A stretch of DNA of 64,000 nt, from contig NZ_FOSW01000001.1 of NCBI RefSeq assembly GCF_900114385.1, positions 489,815 to 553,814 of the forward strand. Reading direction: 5' to 3'. The stretch is from Geodermatophilus ruber (GTDB taxonomy: Bacteria; Actinomycetota; Actinomycetes; Mycobacteriales; Geodermatophilaceae). The notes under the pieces are model-generated. The model was not told the origin of the DNA. It saw only the letters and a list, made by a program, of their open reading frames with translations, and did not search any database. The position numbers were made by a program, and so were the translations under genes. The stretch's first letter is position 1. Each line of letters starts with the position of its first letter. This document shows positions 15,960 to 24,487 of this stretch, one piece after another.

Positions 15960-16796
15960 TCAACTCGGGATGTAGTCGAACTCGTCCGGGTCCGGGCCGG
16001 TGCGCTCGCCCCGGTCGAGGCCGCTGATCGTGGCCATCGCCGCCTCGTCGAGCTCGAAGTCGAAGATCGCGAAGTTCTCCTCCACCCGGCTGCGGGTCAC
16101 CGACTTCGGGAAGACGACGTCGCCGCGCTGGACGTGCCAGCGCAGCGTCACCTGGGCCGGCGTGCGGCCGACCTGCCGCGCGATGTCCTGCAGCACCGGG
16201 TCGTCGTTGACCTTGCCCTTGGCGATCGGCGCCCACGCCTCGGTGACGATCCGGTGCTCGGCGTCGAACGCGCGGACGTCGTCCTGGGTGAGGTACGGGT
16301 GCGCCTCGATCTGGTTCACCGCCGGCACGACGTCGGTCTCGTCCAGCAGCCGGCGCAGGTGGTGCGGCTGGAAGTTCGAGACGCCGATCGCCCGGACCCG
16401 GCCGCTGGCGTAGATCTCCTCCAGCGCCCGCCAGCGCTGCACGAAGTCACTCACGGCCGGCAGCGGCCAGTGGATGAGGAACAGGTCGAGCTGGTCGAAG
16501 CCGAGCTCGCCGAGGCTCTGGTCGAACGAGCGCAGGATGTCGTCGCGCTCGAGCCGGTTGTTGTTCAGCTTGCTGGTCACGAAGACCTGCTCGCGCGGGA
16601 TGCCCGAGCTGCGGATCGCCTCGCCGACGCCCTTCTCGTTGCCGTACATCTGCGCGGTGTCGATGTGCCGGTAGCCGACCTCCAGCGCGGTGCGGGTGGC
16701 CTCGGCGGTCTCGGCCGGTGGGATCTGGAAGACGCCGAAACCCAGCTGCGGGATCTCGACGCCGTTGTTCAGCCTGATCGTCGGCACGGGGGCCAC
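15960..16796 (-). CDS. aldo/keto reductase
   Basis: NADPH-dependent reductase of 278 residues in the AKR5-like (2,5-diketo-D-gluconate reductase) group. Catalytic tetrad positions are visible: Asp and Tyr in HIDTAQMYGNE, Lys in VTSKLNNN and His in FLIHWPLP. The cofactor region FPKSVTRSRVEENFAIFDFEL is near the C-terminus. GTG at 16796 was chosen because GAGAGGA lies six bases upstream and family homology starts with TIRLNNGVEIPQLGFGVF. Substrate unknown. The upstream MFS gene ends 64 bases away on the same strand. Confidence 0.9.
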   Translation of the reverse strand: MAPVPTIRLNNGVEIPQLGFGVFQIPPAETAEATRTALEVGYRHIDTAQMYGNEKGVGEAIRSSGIPREQVFVTSKLNNNRLERDDILRSFDQSLGELGFDQLDLFLIHWPLPAVSDFVQRWRALEEIYASGRVRAIGVSNFQPHHLRRLLDETDVVPAVNQIEAHPYLTQDDVRAFDAEHRIVTEAWAPIAKGKVNDDPVLQDIARQVGRTPAQVTLRWHVQRGDVVFPKSVTRSRVEENFAIFDFELDEAAMATISGLDRGERTGPDPDEFDYIPS

Positions 16797-16860
16797 GATG
16801 TTCCTCTCGTTCTGCGGGATGCCGCGCGCGATCCGGTCGCGCACGGCCTGCGGGGCACGA

Positions 16861-18120
16861 CTACCCGGCGGCCTCGGGCTCAACCCGCTCGCCCACCACG
16901 GGGACGACGACCGGATCACGGTGTCGCCGCAGCAACGGGGCGCCCAGGAGCGCCACGACCGCCGCCATCGCGGCGGCCAGCGCCGGGACGGCGAACGCCT
17001 CCTCCGCCCCCCACGCGTCGATCGCCGCACCGGCCAGCGCCGAGCCGACGGTCACCCCGAGCGTCAGTCCGGTGGTCGTCCAGGCCAGGGCCTCGGTCAG
17101 CGCCGAGCGCGGCACGCGGGACTCGACCAGGGACGTGCCCGAGACGAGCACGGGGGCGATCGCCAGCCCGGCGACGAAGCCGCTGGCGACCAGCACGACC
17201 AGCGAGCCCACGCCCCACAGCAGCTGGGCGGCCAGGCCGAAGCCGACGGCGGTGACCAGGAAGCGGGTGGTCAGCGTGCCGGGCAGCCGGACGACGCCGT
17301 AGACCAGCCCGGCGATCAGGCTGCCGGCCGAGTAGACGGCCAGCGCGACCCCGGCCAGCGCGGGCGCCCCCTCCTCGTCGGCGAACCCCACCACGACGAC
17401 GTCCAGCGCCCCGAACACCGCACCGACGGCCAGGTAGACGGCCGCGATGACCAGCACGGTGGCGTTCAGTGCGGCCCACCGCCGCACGGGTGCCGACGGG
17501 TCGACCGGCTGGACCGTCGGCTCGGTGGCGCGCTGCCGGGCCAGCCACAGCCCGCCGACCGACCCCAGGACGATCCCGGTGAGGAAGCCGACCGGGGGCG
17601 CGATCAGCGTCGCGAGCAGCGTGACCAACGGCGGGCCGACGACGAAGACGACCTCGTCGACCACGGCCTCCAGCGCGAAGGCGGTCTGCCGGCGCTCGGC
17701 GTCCGCCAGTGCCTCGGCCCAGCGGGCGCGCACCAGCGAGCCGATGTTGGCCCCGGTTCCGCCGCAGAGGACGGCGAGGACGAACCACGACCAGCGCGGC
17801 GCCCCGGCGGTGACCGCGACGACGAAGGCCACCCCGAAGGCGAAGTACCCCGCGATGAGCCGCTGCAGGACCACGCCCTGCCCGCGCCGGTCCATCACCC
17901 GGGCCCACTGCGGGCCGGCGATCGCGGAGCTCAGGGCCAGCGCGCCCGAGACCGCACCGGCCAGGCCGTAGCTCCCGGTCTCCCCGGCGACGAGGAGCAC
18001 GGCACCGAGGCCGAGCATGGGGAGGGGCAGCCGGGCGACCCACCCGGCGAAGGAGAACGCCACCGAGCCGGGCACGGCGAAAAGGCGGGCATAGGGGCCG
18101 AAGACGGTGCGGGGGGACAC
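16861..18120 (-). CDS. MFS transporter
   Basis: Membrane transporter of about 419 residues with about 12 hydrophobic segments. The loop 2-3 motif reads WARVMDRRGQGVVLQR, a recognisable variant of the MFS G-x-x-x-D-R-x-G-R-R signature. The type resembles actinobacterial drug or sugar efflux MFS proteins; the substrate is unknown. GTG at 18120 (SPRTVFGPYARLF) was chosen; another GTG at 18144 adds eight charged residues. It is divergent from moaA across 168 bases. Confidence 0.85.
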   Translation of the reverse strand: MSPRTVFGPYARLFAVPGSVAFSFAGWVARLPLPMLGLGAVLLVAGETGSYGLAGAVSGALALSSAIAGPQWARVMDRRGQGVVLQRLIAGYFAFGVAFVVAVTAGAPRWSWFVLAVLCGGTGANIGSLVRARWAEALADAERRQTAFALEAVVDEVVFVVGPPLVTLLATLIAPPVGFLTGIVLGSVGGLWLARQRATEPTVQPVDPSAPVRRWAALNATVLVIAAVYLAVGAVFGALDVVVVGFADEEGAPALAGVALAVYSAGSLIAGLVYGVVRLPGTLTTRFLVTAVGFGLAAQLLWGVGSLVVLVASGFVAGLAIAPVLVSGTSLVESRVPRSALTEALAWTTTGLTLGVTVGSALAGAAIDAWGAEEAFAVPALAAAMAAVVALLGAPLLRRHRDPVVVPVVGERVEPEAAG

Positions 18121-18276
18121 GGGCTTCTCGCGCTTCCTGGTCACAAGCGAGTGCGGGACCGCCCGCAGGGCTCTCGGGTGACGCGGCGACCGTAGCAACG
18201 CCCCTGCCCGGCGGCGCGGTCCCCTCGGCCGGCCGGGCGGGAGGACGCGCAGGAGCGCATCGGGCCCGCGCGCCAC

Positions 18277-18282
18277 TACATT
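18277..18282 (+). promoter_or_regulatory. -10 box for a leaderless moaA transcript
   Basis: TACATT ends six bases before the moaA GTG, the usual spacing for a leaderless actinobacterial transcript. No Shine-Dalgarno sequence precedes the GTG, and there is no room for a Moco riboswitch in the transcript. Confidence 0.5.
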
Positions 18283-18288
18283 CGGGGC

Positions 18289-19341
18289 GTGACCTCGCCG
18301 AGCCCGCTGCCCGACCCGGTGGTGCGCCGTCCGGACGCCGCCCCCGGAAGCGGCGGGCTGGTCGACCGGCACGGCCGCGTGGCCACCGATCTCCGGGTGT
18401 CGCTGACCGACCGCTGCAACCTGCGCTGCACCTACTGCATGCCACCCGAGGGCCTCGACTGGCTGCCCAAGATGGAGGTGCTCACCGACGACGAGATCGT
18501 CCGTCTGGTGCGCATCGGCGTCGAGCAGCTGGGCATCCGCGAGGTGCGGTTCACCGGTGGGGAGCCGCTGCTGCGGCCGGGCCTCGTCGGGATCGTGGCC
18601 GCCACGACGGCGCTGCGCCCCCGGCCGGAGGTCAGCCTCACGACCAACGCCATCGGGCTGTCCCGCGTCGCCCCCGCGCTCGCCGCGGCGGGGCTGGACC
18701 GCATCAACTGCAGCCTGGACACCGTCGACCCGGCCCGTTTCAAGCAGCTGACCCACCGCGACCGGCTGGACGACGTCCTCGCAGGCCTGGCCGCGGCGCA
18801 GGAGGCCGGGCTGACGCCGGTGAAGGTCAACGCCGTCCTGCTGCACGGCATGAACGACGTCGACGCGGTCCCGCTGCTCGACTTCTGCCTGGAGCGCGGC
18901 TACGAGCTGCGGTTCATCGAGCAGATGCCGCTGGACGCCCACCACGCCTGGACCCGCGGCCGGATGGTCACCGCCGAGGACATCCTGGAGCGGCTGTCCG
19001 CTGCGCACACGCTCACCCCCGACACCGAGGAGCGCGGGTCGGCGCCGGCCGAGCGCTGGCTGGTCGACGGCGGCCCGGCCACCGTCGGGGTGATCGCCTC
19101 GGTGACCCGCTCGTTCTGCGGCACCTGCGACCGCACCCGGCTCACCGCCGACGGGCAGATCCGCAACTGCCTGTTCGCCCGGGAGGAGTCCGACCTGCGC
19201 ACCCCCATGCGGGACGGCGCCTCCGACGCCGAGCTGGCCGACCGCTGGCGGATCGCCACGCTGGCCAAGCTGCCCGGTCACGGCATCGACGACCCGAGCT
19301 TCCTGCAGCCGTCCCGGCCGATGTCGGCGATCGGGGGCTGA
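18289..19341 (+). CDS. moaA: GTP 3',8-cyclase MoaA
   Basis: Radical SAM enzyme of 350 residues for the first step of molybdenum cofactor synthesis, turning GTP into 3',8-cH2GTP. The N-terminal cluster motif is CNLRCTYC. The C-terminal second cluster motif starts CGTCDRTRLTADGQIRNC, and the protein ends in Gly-Gly, the tail needed for activity. The start is a GTG six bases after a -10 box. It is followed after one base by moaD. The N-terminal 24 residues before the core are Pro-rich and variable. Confidence 0.95.
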   Translation: MTSPSPLPDPVVRRPDAAPGSGGLVDRHGRVATDLRVSLTDRCNLRCTYCMPPEGLDWLPKMEVLTDDEIVRLVRIGVEQLGIREVRFTGGEPLLRPGLVGIVAATTALRPRPEVSLTTNAIGLSRVAPALAAAGLDRINCSLDTVDPARFKQLTHRDRLDDVLAGLAAAQEAGLTPVKVNAVLLHGMNDVDAVPLLDFCLERGYELRFIEQMPLDAHHAWTRGRMVTAEDILERLSAAHTLTPDTEERGSAPAERWLVDGGPATVGVIASVTRSFCGTCDRTRLTADGQIRNCLFAREESDLRTPMRDGASDAELADRWRIATLAKLPGHGIDDPSFLQPSRPMSAIGG

Positions 19342-19342
19342 G

Positions 19343-19612
19343 TTGTCCACCCCCCCGCGCACCCCCGCCGGCCCCGTCACGGTGCGCTACTTCGCCGGGG
19401 CGCGGGCCGCCACCGGCATCGAGAGCGAGACCCGGTCGGCGGCCACCCTCGAGGAGCTGGTCGGGCAGCTCGTCGACGCCCACGGCGAGCGGCTCGAGCG
19501 GGTACTCACCGCCTGCTCGTTCCTCGTCGACGGCACGCAGACCCGGGACCGCTCGCTGCCGCTGGCCCCGGGGGCGGTCGTCGACGTGCTGCCCCCGTTC
19601 GCCGGTGGGTGA
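19343..19612 (+). CDS. moaD: MoaD-like molybdopterin synthase sulfur carrier
   Basis: Ubiquitin-like protein of 89 residues ending in PPFAGG; the terminal Gly-Gly is the site of thiocarboxylation. The fold landmarks VRYFAGARAATGIE and SFLVDGTQTRD match MoaD/ThiS proteins. It should pair with MoaE (19969-20391) to sulfurate precursor Z. The start is TTG, one base after the moaA stop, consistent with coupled translation in a moaA-moaD operon. Confidence 0.88.
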   Translation: MSTPPRTPAGPVTVRYFAGARAATGIESETRSAATLEELVGQLVDAHGERLERVLTACSFLVDGTQTRDRSLPLAPGAVVDVLPPFAGG

Positions 19613-19692
19613 TCCCCCGGGGAGATCGGCGGTCCGGTCCGTCGTTAGCAGCGCAGGAGCCGCGATCGGCCGCGGCCGGGTGAGGAGGAACC

Positions 19693-19923
19693 GTGAGCAT
19701 CTGGGGCAAGGCCAAGGCGAAGGCCGAGGAGCTGCTGGGGCGCGCCGAGGAGGTGTACGGCGAGTCGCACGGTGACGAGGCGGCCCGGCTGGGCGGCGAG
19801 GCGCTGCGGGTGGAGGCCGAGGCCGAGGAGAAGGCCGAGGAGGAGAAGGCCGACGAGCACCGGACCGGCGAGGCCCGGCGTGACCGCGGTTCGGACGACG
19901 ACGGGCTGGCCGGCGTCGGCTGA
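19693..19923 (+). CDS. small charged helical protein, possibly CsbD-like
   Basis: 76 residues, highly charged and Ala/Glu-rich (SIWGKAKAKAEELLGRAEEVYG...). The opening resembles CsbD-type stress proteins (K-A-E-E-L-x-G-x-A-E-E-x-Y-G, then GDEAARLGGEA), but the match is weak and made by eye. The GTG has GAGGAGG eight bases upstream, supporting real translation. Its place between moaD and moaE may be accidental. No transmembrane segment or cysteines. Confidence 0.6.
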   Translation: MSIWGKAKAKAEELLGRAEEVYGESHGDEAARLGGEALRVEAEAEEKAEEEKADEHRTGEARRDRGSDDDGLAGVG

Positions 19924-19968
19924 CCCAGGTCCCACGACCGGACGCCGCGCCCCGGGGACCGACCGCCC

Positions 19969-20391
19969 TCAGGGGCAGGCGACCCACTCCTCCGCGCCGT
20001 CGGTGAAGACCTGCCGCTTCCAGATGGGCAGCCGCTTCTTCACCTCGTCGACGAGCTCGGCGCAGGCGGCGAACGCCTGACCGCGGTGCGAGGAGCTGAC
20101 CGCGCAGGCCAGCGCGACGTCCCCGAGGCCGAGCATGCCCACCCGGTGGGAGACGGCGACGGCGTGCACCTCGGGGCGGGCGGCGAACTCCCGGGCCAGT
20201 TCGACGAGCACGTCCTGCGCCGTGGGGTGGCCGACGTACTCCAGCTCGGTCACCGAGCGGCCGCCGTCGTGGTCGCGGACGACGCCGGCGAAGGAGACGA
20301 CCGCTCCGGCCGCCTTGTCGGCCACGGCGTCCTCGTGCTCGGTGACCGACAGGGGCGTGTCGACGACTCGCGCGATCAGCGGGCTGGTCAC
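19969..20391 (-). CDS. moaE: molybdopterin synthase catalytic subunit MoaE
   Basis: 140 residues with the MoaE hallmarks AGAVVSFAGVVRDHDGGRSV, SHRVGMLGLGDVALACAVSS, HRGQAF and the active-site lysines in VKKRLPIWKRQVF. It works with the MoaD-type carrier to make molybdopterin. The GTG start overlaps the stop of the upstream nucleotidyltransferase gene by 4 bases (GTGA). It converges with the small CsbD-like gene 45 bases away. Confidence 0.95.
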   Translation of the reverse strand: MTSPLIARVVDTPLSVTEHEDAVADKAAGAVVSFAGVVRDHDGGRSVTELEYVGHPTAQDVLVELAREFAARPEVHAVAVSHRVGMLGLGDVALACAVSSSHRGQAFAACAELVDEVKKRLPIWKRQVFTDGAEEWVACP

Positions 20392-20969
20392 GGCGCCGAC
20401 GGTACCGCGCCCGGCGGCACGTCGAGGTCGGTCGGATCGGCCAGGCCGGTGCAGTCCACCTGGGTGACCTGGTGGGCGGCCAGGTAACGACGGGCCCCCT
20501 CGTCACCGGTCGCCGTCTCCACGACGCCGGACCAGTGGTCGCGACCGAGGAGCACCGGGTGCCCGCGGACGCCGTCGTAGGTGGCCACCGCCAGCGCGTC
20601 GGGGGCGGCGTGCGCGGCGACCGCGCGCAGCGCCTCCGGCGTCATGCCCGGCATGTCCACGAGGGTGACCAGGGCGGCGTCGACCCGGCCCGGCCAGCCG
20701 CGCAGCCCGTCCAGGCCGGTGCGCAGCGAGGAGGCCATTCCGGTCTCCCAGTCCTTGTTGGCCAGCACGGTGGCGCCGTCGAGGTCCGCCGCCCGCCAGA
20801 CGTCGACCGCCTGGGCACCGAGGACGACGAGCACCGGGTCGCACACCGCCCGCGCCGTCCGCACCGCCCGCTCCACGAGCAGGCAGCCGCCGTACTCGAC
20901 CAACGCCTTGGGCATCCCGTAGCGGCGGCCGCCGCCGGCGGCGAGGACCAGCCCCGCGACTGCGCTCAT
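20388..20969 (-). CDS. MobA/MocA-type molybdenum cofactor nucleotidyltransferase
   Basis: NTP transferase of 193 residues. The nucleotide-binding start is GLVLAAGGGRRYGMPKALVEY, the usual LAAGxSxRxGxxK signature, with an acidic VTLVDMPGMT metal site in the middle. It is closer to MocA/CTP-type enzymes than to MobA in length, so it may attach CMP (for XdhC-served hydroxylases) or GMP to molybdopterin. The neighbourhood of moaE and modABC supports a Moco role. ATG start; stop overlaps moaE by 4 bases. Confidence 0.85.
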   Translation of the reverse strand: MSAVAGLVLAAGGGRRYGMPKALVEYGGCLLVERAVRTARAVCDPVLVVLGAQAVDVWRAADLDGATVLANKDWETGMASSLRTGLDGLRGWPGRVDAALVTLVDMPGMTPEALRAVAAHAAPDALAVATYDGVRGHPVLLGRDHWSGVVETATGDEGARRYLAAHQVTQVDCTGLADPTDLDVPPGAVPSAP

Positions 20970-20987
20970 ACCGTCACCCTGTCAGGA

Positions 20988-21037
20988 GCGGCCTTCGTGG
21001 CCACGAAGGCCCTCGGACACGCGGCCTTCGTGGCCAC
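20988..21037. repeat. duplicated palindromic hairpin between mocA and modC
   Basis: GCGGCCTTCGTGGCCAC occurs at 20988-21004 and again at 21021-21037. The first copy is part of a perfect 22-base palindrome (20990-21011, GGCCTTCGTGG plus its complement). Both genes flanking it are on the minus strand, so it should act as the modC terminator, just downstream of the modC stop and upstream of mocA. Confidence 0.65.
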
Positions 21038-21046
21038 ACAGGCCGC

Positions 21047-22102
21047 TCAGCGGGCGTATACGGCGACCTCGGAGGCCTTGACCGCGGCCCACACCGCCGA
21101 GCCCGGGGCCAGGCCGAGCTCGGCGAACGCGGCGGCGGTGACGTCGGCGATCAGCTGCACCTCCCCGTCGAGCTCGCAGCGCACGGTCGACCCGTGCGGG
21201 GTGGCCGACACCAGCCGGGCCGGCCAGACGTTGCGCGGGCTGCCGTGCGGCGGGTCCAGGTAGAGGGCCACCGACTCCGGCCGGACGGCGATGAACACCG
21301 GCCCCACGGTCTCCTCGGCCACCGCGACCGCGCCCCCGCCGTCCAGCCTGACCGTCGTCCCGGCGCCCGTGCCGGGCAGCAGCGCCAGGCCGACCAGCCG
21401 GGCGACGTAGTCGGTGCGCGGGTGGCGGCTGACGTCGGCCGGCGTCCCGGCCTGGGCGATCCGCCCCTCCTCCACGACGACGACCCGGTCGGCCAGCGCC
21501 ATGGCGTCCACCGGGTCGTGGGTGACCAGGACCGTGCTGCCGCCGAAGTCGGCCAGGTGCCGGCGCAGCTCGGCGCGCACGGTCAGCCGGGTGCGGGCAT
21601 CCAGGGCCGACAGCGGCTCGTCGAGCAGCAGCAGCGCCGGGTCGCCGACCAGCGCCCGGGCCAGGGCGGCCCGCTGGGCCTGCCCGCCGGAGAGCTGGCC
21701 GGGCCGCCGGTCGCCGAGGCCGGCCAGCCCCACCCGATCGAGCCACCCGAGGGCCGCCGTCCGGGCCGGAGTGCGGGGCACGCCCCGGCTGCGCAGCCCG
21801 AAGGCGACGTTGTCGGCCACCGACAGGTGCGGGAACAGCAGGCCGTCCTGGAACACCATGCCCAGCCGGCGCTCGTGCGCGGGAAGGTGCCGGCCTTGGC
21901 CGACGTCGTCCCACACCTCGGTGCCGTCGACCACCACCCGGCCGTCCTCGGGGGGCAGCAGGCCGGCGAGCACCCGCAGCAGCGTGGACTTGCCGGCGCC
22001 GTTGGGGCCGAGGACGGCGAGCACCTCGCCATCGGCGACGGCGAGGTCGAGCTGCACGTCCAGCGGTCCCCGCCGGACGGCGACCGAGGCGTCGAGGCTC
22101 AT
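21047..22102 (-). CDS. modC: molybdate ABC transporter ATP-binding protein ModC
   Basis: 351-residue ABC ATPase. Walker A GPNGAGKST, signature LSGGQAQRAALARAL, Walker B ALLLLDEPLSALD and the H-loop VLVTHD are intact. The last 130 residues hold a Mop/TOBE domain (NVWPARLVSATPHGS...), typical of ModC and involved in molybdate regulation. The ATG overlaps the modB stop as ATGA. It supplies molybdate for the Moco genes around it. Confidence 0.92.
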   Translation of the reverse strand: MSLDASVAVRRGPLDVQLDLAVADGEVLAVLGPNGAGKSTLLRVLAGLLPPEDGRVVVDGTEVWDDVGQGRHLPAHERRLGMVFQDGLLFPHLSVADNVAFGLRSRGVPRTPARTAALGWLDRVGLAGLGDRRPGQLSGGQAQRAALARALVGDPALLLLDEPLSALDARTRLTVRAELRRHLADFGGSTVLVTHDPVDAMALADRVVVVEEGRIAQAGTPADVSRHPRTDYVARLVGLALLPGTGAGTTVRLDGGGAVAVAEETVGPVFIAVRPESVALYLDPPHGSPRNVWPARLVSATPHGSTVRCELDGEVQLIADVTAAAFAELGLAPGSAVWAAVKASEVAVYAR

Positions 22103-22914
22103 GTCGCGACGCTGCGCCCGAGCCACCGGTCGCGCAGCAGGAGCAGCGTGGCCAGCGAGACGGCGAGCAGCACCAGCGAGAGCACGATGGCCGCCTCGGG
22201 GTCGCGCTGCAGGGCGAGGTAGACGGCCAGCGGCATCGTCTGCGTCGTCCCCGGGAAGTTGCCGGCGAAGGTGATCGTCGCACCGAACTCCCCGAGCGCC
22301 CGCGCCCAGCAGAGCACCGCGCCGGCGGCGATCCCCGGGGCGACCAGGGGCAGGGTCACCCGCCGGAACGTCGACCAGCGGCCGGCGCCGAGGGTGGCGG
22401 CGACGTCCTCGAAGCGGGCGTCGGCGGCCCGCAGCGCCCCCTCCACGCTGATCACCAGGAACGGCATCGCGACGAAGGTCTCGGCGATGACCACGGCGGT
22501 GGTGGTGAACGGGATGGTGAGGCCGAAGGTCTCGTCCAGCCAGCGGCCGACCAGCCCCTGCCGGCCCAGCACCAGGAAGAGGGCCACGCCGCCGACCACG
22601 GGGGGCAGTACCAGCGGAACGGTGACCAGGGCCCGCAGCACCGCCCGGCCGCGGATCCGCGAGCGCGCGAGCACCCAGGCCAGCGGCACCCCGAGGAGGA
22701 GGGAGAGGGCGGTGGCCGCGGTGGCCGACACCAGGGACAGCCGCAGCGCCACACCGACGGCGGGCTGGGTCAGGTGGTCGGGCAGGTCCGCCCACGGCGT
22801 CCGGACGACGAGGCCGATCAGCGGCAGGACGAGGAAGGCGACGGCCAGGGCCGCCGGGACCATCAGCGGGACGGGGACACCGGCCTCCCGCCTGCTCACG
22901 GGGGCCCTGCTCAC
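22099..22914 (-). CDS. modB: molybdate ABC transporter permease ModB
   Basis: Membrane permease of about 271 residues with about six hydrophobic segments. The cytoplasmic EAA loop, VAATLGAGRWSTFRRVTLPL, is the contact site for ModC and is followed by ARALGEFGATITFAGN, a segment typical of molybdate/sulfate permeases. The GTG at 22914 overlaps the modA stop (GTGA) and the stop overlaps modC, so modABC is one coupled operon. Confidence 0.93.
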   Translation of the reverse strand: MSRAPVSRREAGVPVPLMVPAALAVAFLVLPLIGLVVRTPWADLPDHLTQPAVGVALRLSLVSATAATALSLLLGVPLAWVLARSRIRGRAVLRALVTVPLVLPPVVGGVALFLVLGRQGLVGRWLDETFGLTIPFTTTAVVIAETFVAMPFLVISVEGALRAADARFEDVAATLGAGRWSTFRRVTLPLVAPGIAAGAVLCWARALGEFGATITFAGNFPGTTQTMPLAVYLALQRDPEAAIVLSLVLLAVSLATLLLLRDRWLGRSVAT

Positions 22915-23708
22915 GGGGCGCGGAAGCCGGCGTCGGCCAGCGCCTCCTGCCCCTCCTCCGACCGGACCAGCTCGACGAAGGCGGCGGCTGCTGCCGGGTT
23001 GGGGGCATCGGCGAGCGGGGCGATCGGGTAGTCGTTCACCCCGTCCTCGGCCTCGGGGAAGTCCAGGCCCTCGACGGCGTGCCCGGCCGCGGTCACGTCG
23101 GTCGTGTAGACCAGGGCCGCGTCGACCTCGCCGAGCTCCACCTTGGTCAGCGCGGCGCGGACGTCCTCCTCGAGCGTGTCCGGGCGGGGGGTGACGCCGG
23201 CGGCGGCGAAGACGTCCTCGGCGGCGGCACCGCACGGCACCTCCGGCGCGCAGACCGCCAGCGCGAGGTCCTCCCGCGCGAAGTCGGCCAGCCCGGTGAC
23301 CCCGGCCGGGTTGCCCGCGGGGACGGCGATCTGCAGGACGTTCGACGTGAAGACCACCGGGTCGCCGTCGGCCAGCCCGGCGTCGGTCACCACGGTCATC
23401 TGTGCCTGGTTGGCGCTGGCGAAGACGTCGGCCGGGGCCCCCTGGGTGATCTGGGTGGCCAGCGCCGCGCTGCCGGCGAAGCTGAACTGCACGTCGAGCC
23501 CGGGATTGTCCTCCTCCAGGCGGTCGCCGAGATCGGTGAAGACGTCGGTGAGCGAGGCGGCGGCGAAGACGGTCAGCGTGCCGGTGGGGTGGCCCCCCGT
23601 GCCGGACGTCGTGCCCGCGGCCCCGCCCGCCTCGTCCGCCGGGCCGCCGCAGGCGGTCAGGACGAGCGCCGCCGCGACGGACAGCACCAGGGGGGCACGC
23701 CTGGGCAT
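22911..23708 (-). CDS. modA: molybdate-binding lipoprotein ModA
   Basis: Periplasmic-type binding protein of about 265 residues. The signal peptide ends LVLTACGG, a lipobox with Cys as the lipidation site, so it is anchored outside the membrane. Mature landmarks LTVFAAASLTDVFTDLG and SFAGSAALATQITQGAPADVF are classic ModA ligand-site segments. ATG at 23708 has GGGAGG upstream; an earlier in-frame start would break the signal peptide. Confidence 0.93.
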   Translation of the reverse strand: MPRRAPLVLSVAAALVLTACGGPADEAGGAAGTTSGTGGHPTGTLTVFAAASLTDVFTDLGDRLEEDNPGLDVQFSFAGSAALATQITQGAPADVFASANQAQMTVVTDAGLADGDPVVFTSNVLQIAVPAGNPAGVTGLADFAREDLALAVCAPEVPCGAAAEDVFAAAGVTPRPDTLEEDVRAALTKVELGEVDAALVYTTDVTAAGHAVEGLDFPEAEDGVNDYPIAPLADAPNPAAAAAFVELVRSEEGQEALADAGFRAP

Positions 23709-23744
23709 CGGGCCTCCCGCTCGACTGGCATCCGCGACTGCGGA

Positions 23745-23776
23745 ACAATAGCCGAACTTCACCCGAAGGTGCGCAA
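23745..23776 (-). promoter_or_regulatory. modABC promoter with inverted repeat
   Basis: On the minus strand TATTGT (complement of 23745-23750) is a good -10 box about 37 bases before the modA ATG. A TTGCGC -35-like box lies 20 bases further out, a long spacing. The small inverted repeat CTTC-ACCC-GAAG (23757-23768) sits between them, a fitting place for a molybdate-responsive repressor such as the Mop-domain protein encoded next door. Confidence 0.4.
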
Positions 23777-23807
23777 TTACTCCGCGAGCTCCGTCCGACA
23801 GTGCGCC

Positions 23808-24203
23808 TCAGGGGACGTCGACGCTGACCTGCGTGGCCTTGACGGTCGCGACCGCCCGGGCGCCGACCTCGAGACCCAGCTCGTCGGCGGCCTCGCGGGA
23901 CATCAGCGAGACCACCCGGAACGGGCCGGCCTGGATCTCGACCTGGGCCATCACCGTGTCGCGGACCACCCGGGTGACGATGCCGGTCAGCCGGTTGCGC
24001 GCCGAGGAGTGCCGCGTGGCGCCGGGTTCGGGAGCGTCGTGCAGCCGGGCGGCGACGCGCGCGAGATCGGCGCCGTCGATCTGGGCCGGGCCACCACGCT
24101 CGCGGCGGGCCACCAGCCGGCCGCTGTCGATCCAGCGGCGCACCGTGTCGTCGCTGACGCCCAGCAGCTCCGCAGCCTCGGCGATGCGGTACGACGTGGA
24201 CAC
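23808..24203 (-). CDS. HTH and Mop-domain molybdate-responsive regulator
   Basis: 131 residues. The N-terminal MerR/excisionase-type helix-turn-helix is YRIAEAAELLGVSDDTVRRW (residues 4-23). The C-terminal Mop domain starts at SARNRLTGIVTRVVRD and contains VVSLMSREAADELGLEVG and KATQVSVDV, the molybdate/tungstate-binding type. It is a compact functional analogue of ModE and lies 99 bases upstream of modA on the same strand, so it probably controls modABC. GTG start at 24203; the ribosome binding site is weak. Confidence 0.85.
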   Translation of the reverse strand: MSTSYRIAEAAELLGVSDDTVRRWIDSGRLVARRERGGPAQIDGADLARVAARLHDAPEPGATRHSSARNRLTGIVTRVVRDTVMAQVEIQAGPFRVVSLMSREAADELGLEVGARAVATVKATQVSVDVP

Positions 24204-24487
24204 GGAGGCGGACCCTACGTCCGCACCTGCGGAGGCCTCAACGTGTCGGCCCCGCAACCGCGCATCGTCGGGGTGAGCCGCTGCGCGCCGGCGCACGATC
24301 GGTGGGGAACCGGAAGGGGGGCGTGGCGGCGCGCGGTGCCACCAGGAACGCAGGCAGACGACCCGCCGCGCCGCCGGGGCAACCGGACTGGATTCGCGTC
24401 GCCGGATCCGGCCTACCGCCCTGCAGCCCGGGCCACCATCGTGGCGACGACCTGCGGAGTCGCGGCCGCGCGGGCGCTCGTCCGCCG

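Noticed and set aside
18121..18288. Possible molybdenum cofactor riboswitch before moaA
   Set aside because: The -10 box is six bases from the start codon, so the transcript has no leader in which a riboswitch could fold.
18130..19380. Minus-strand extension of the MFS gene through moaA
   Set aside because: The added residues are antisense to moaA and lack membrane segments; the transporter starts near 18120.
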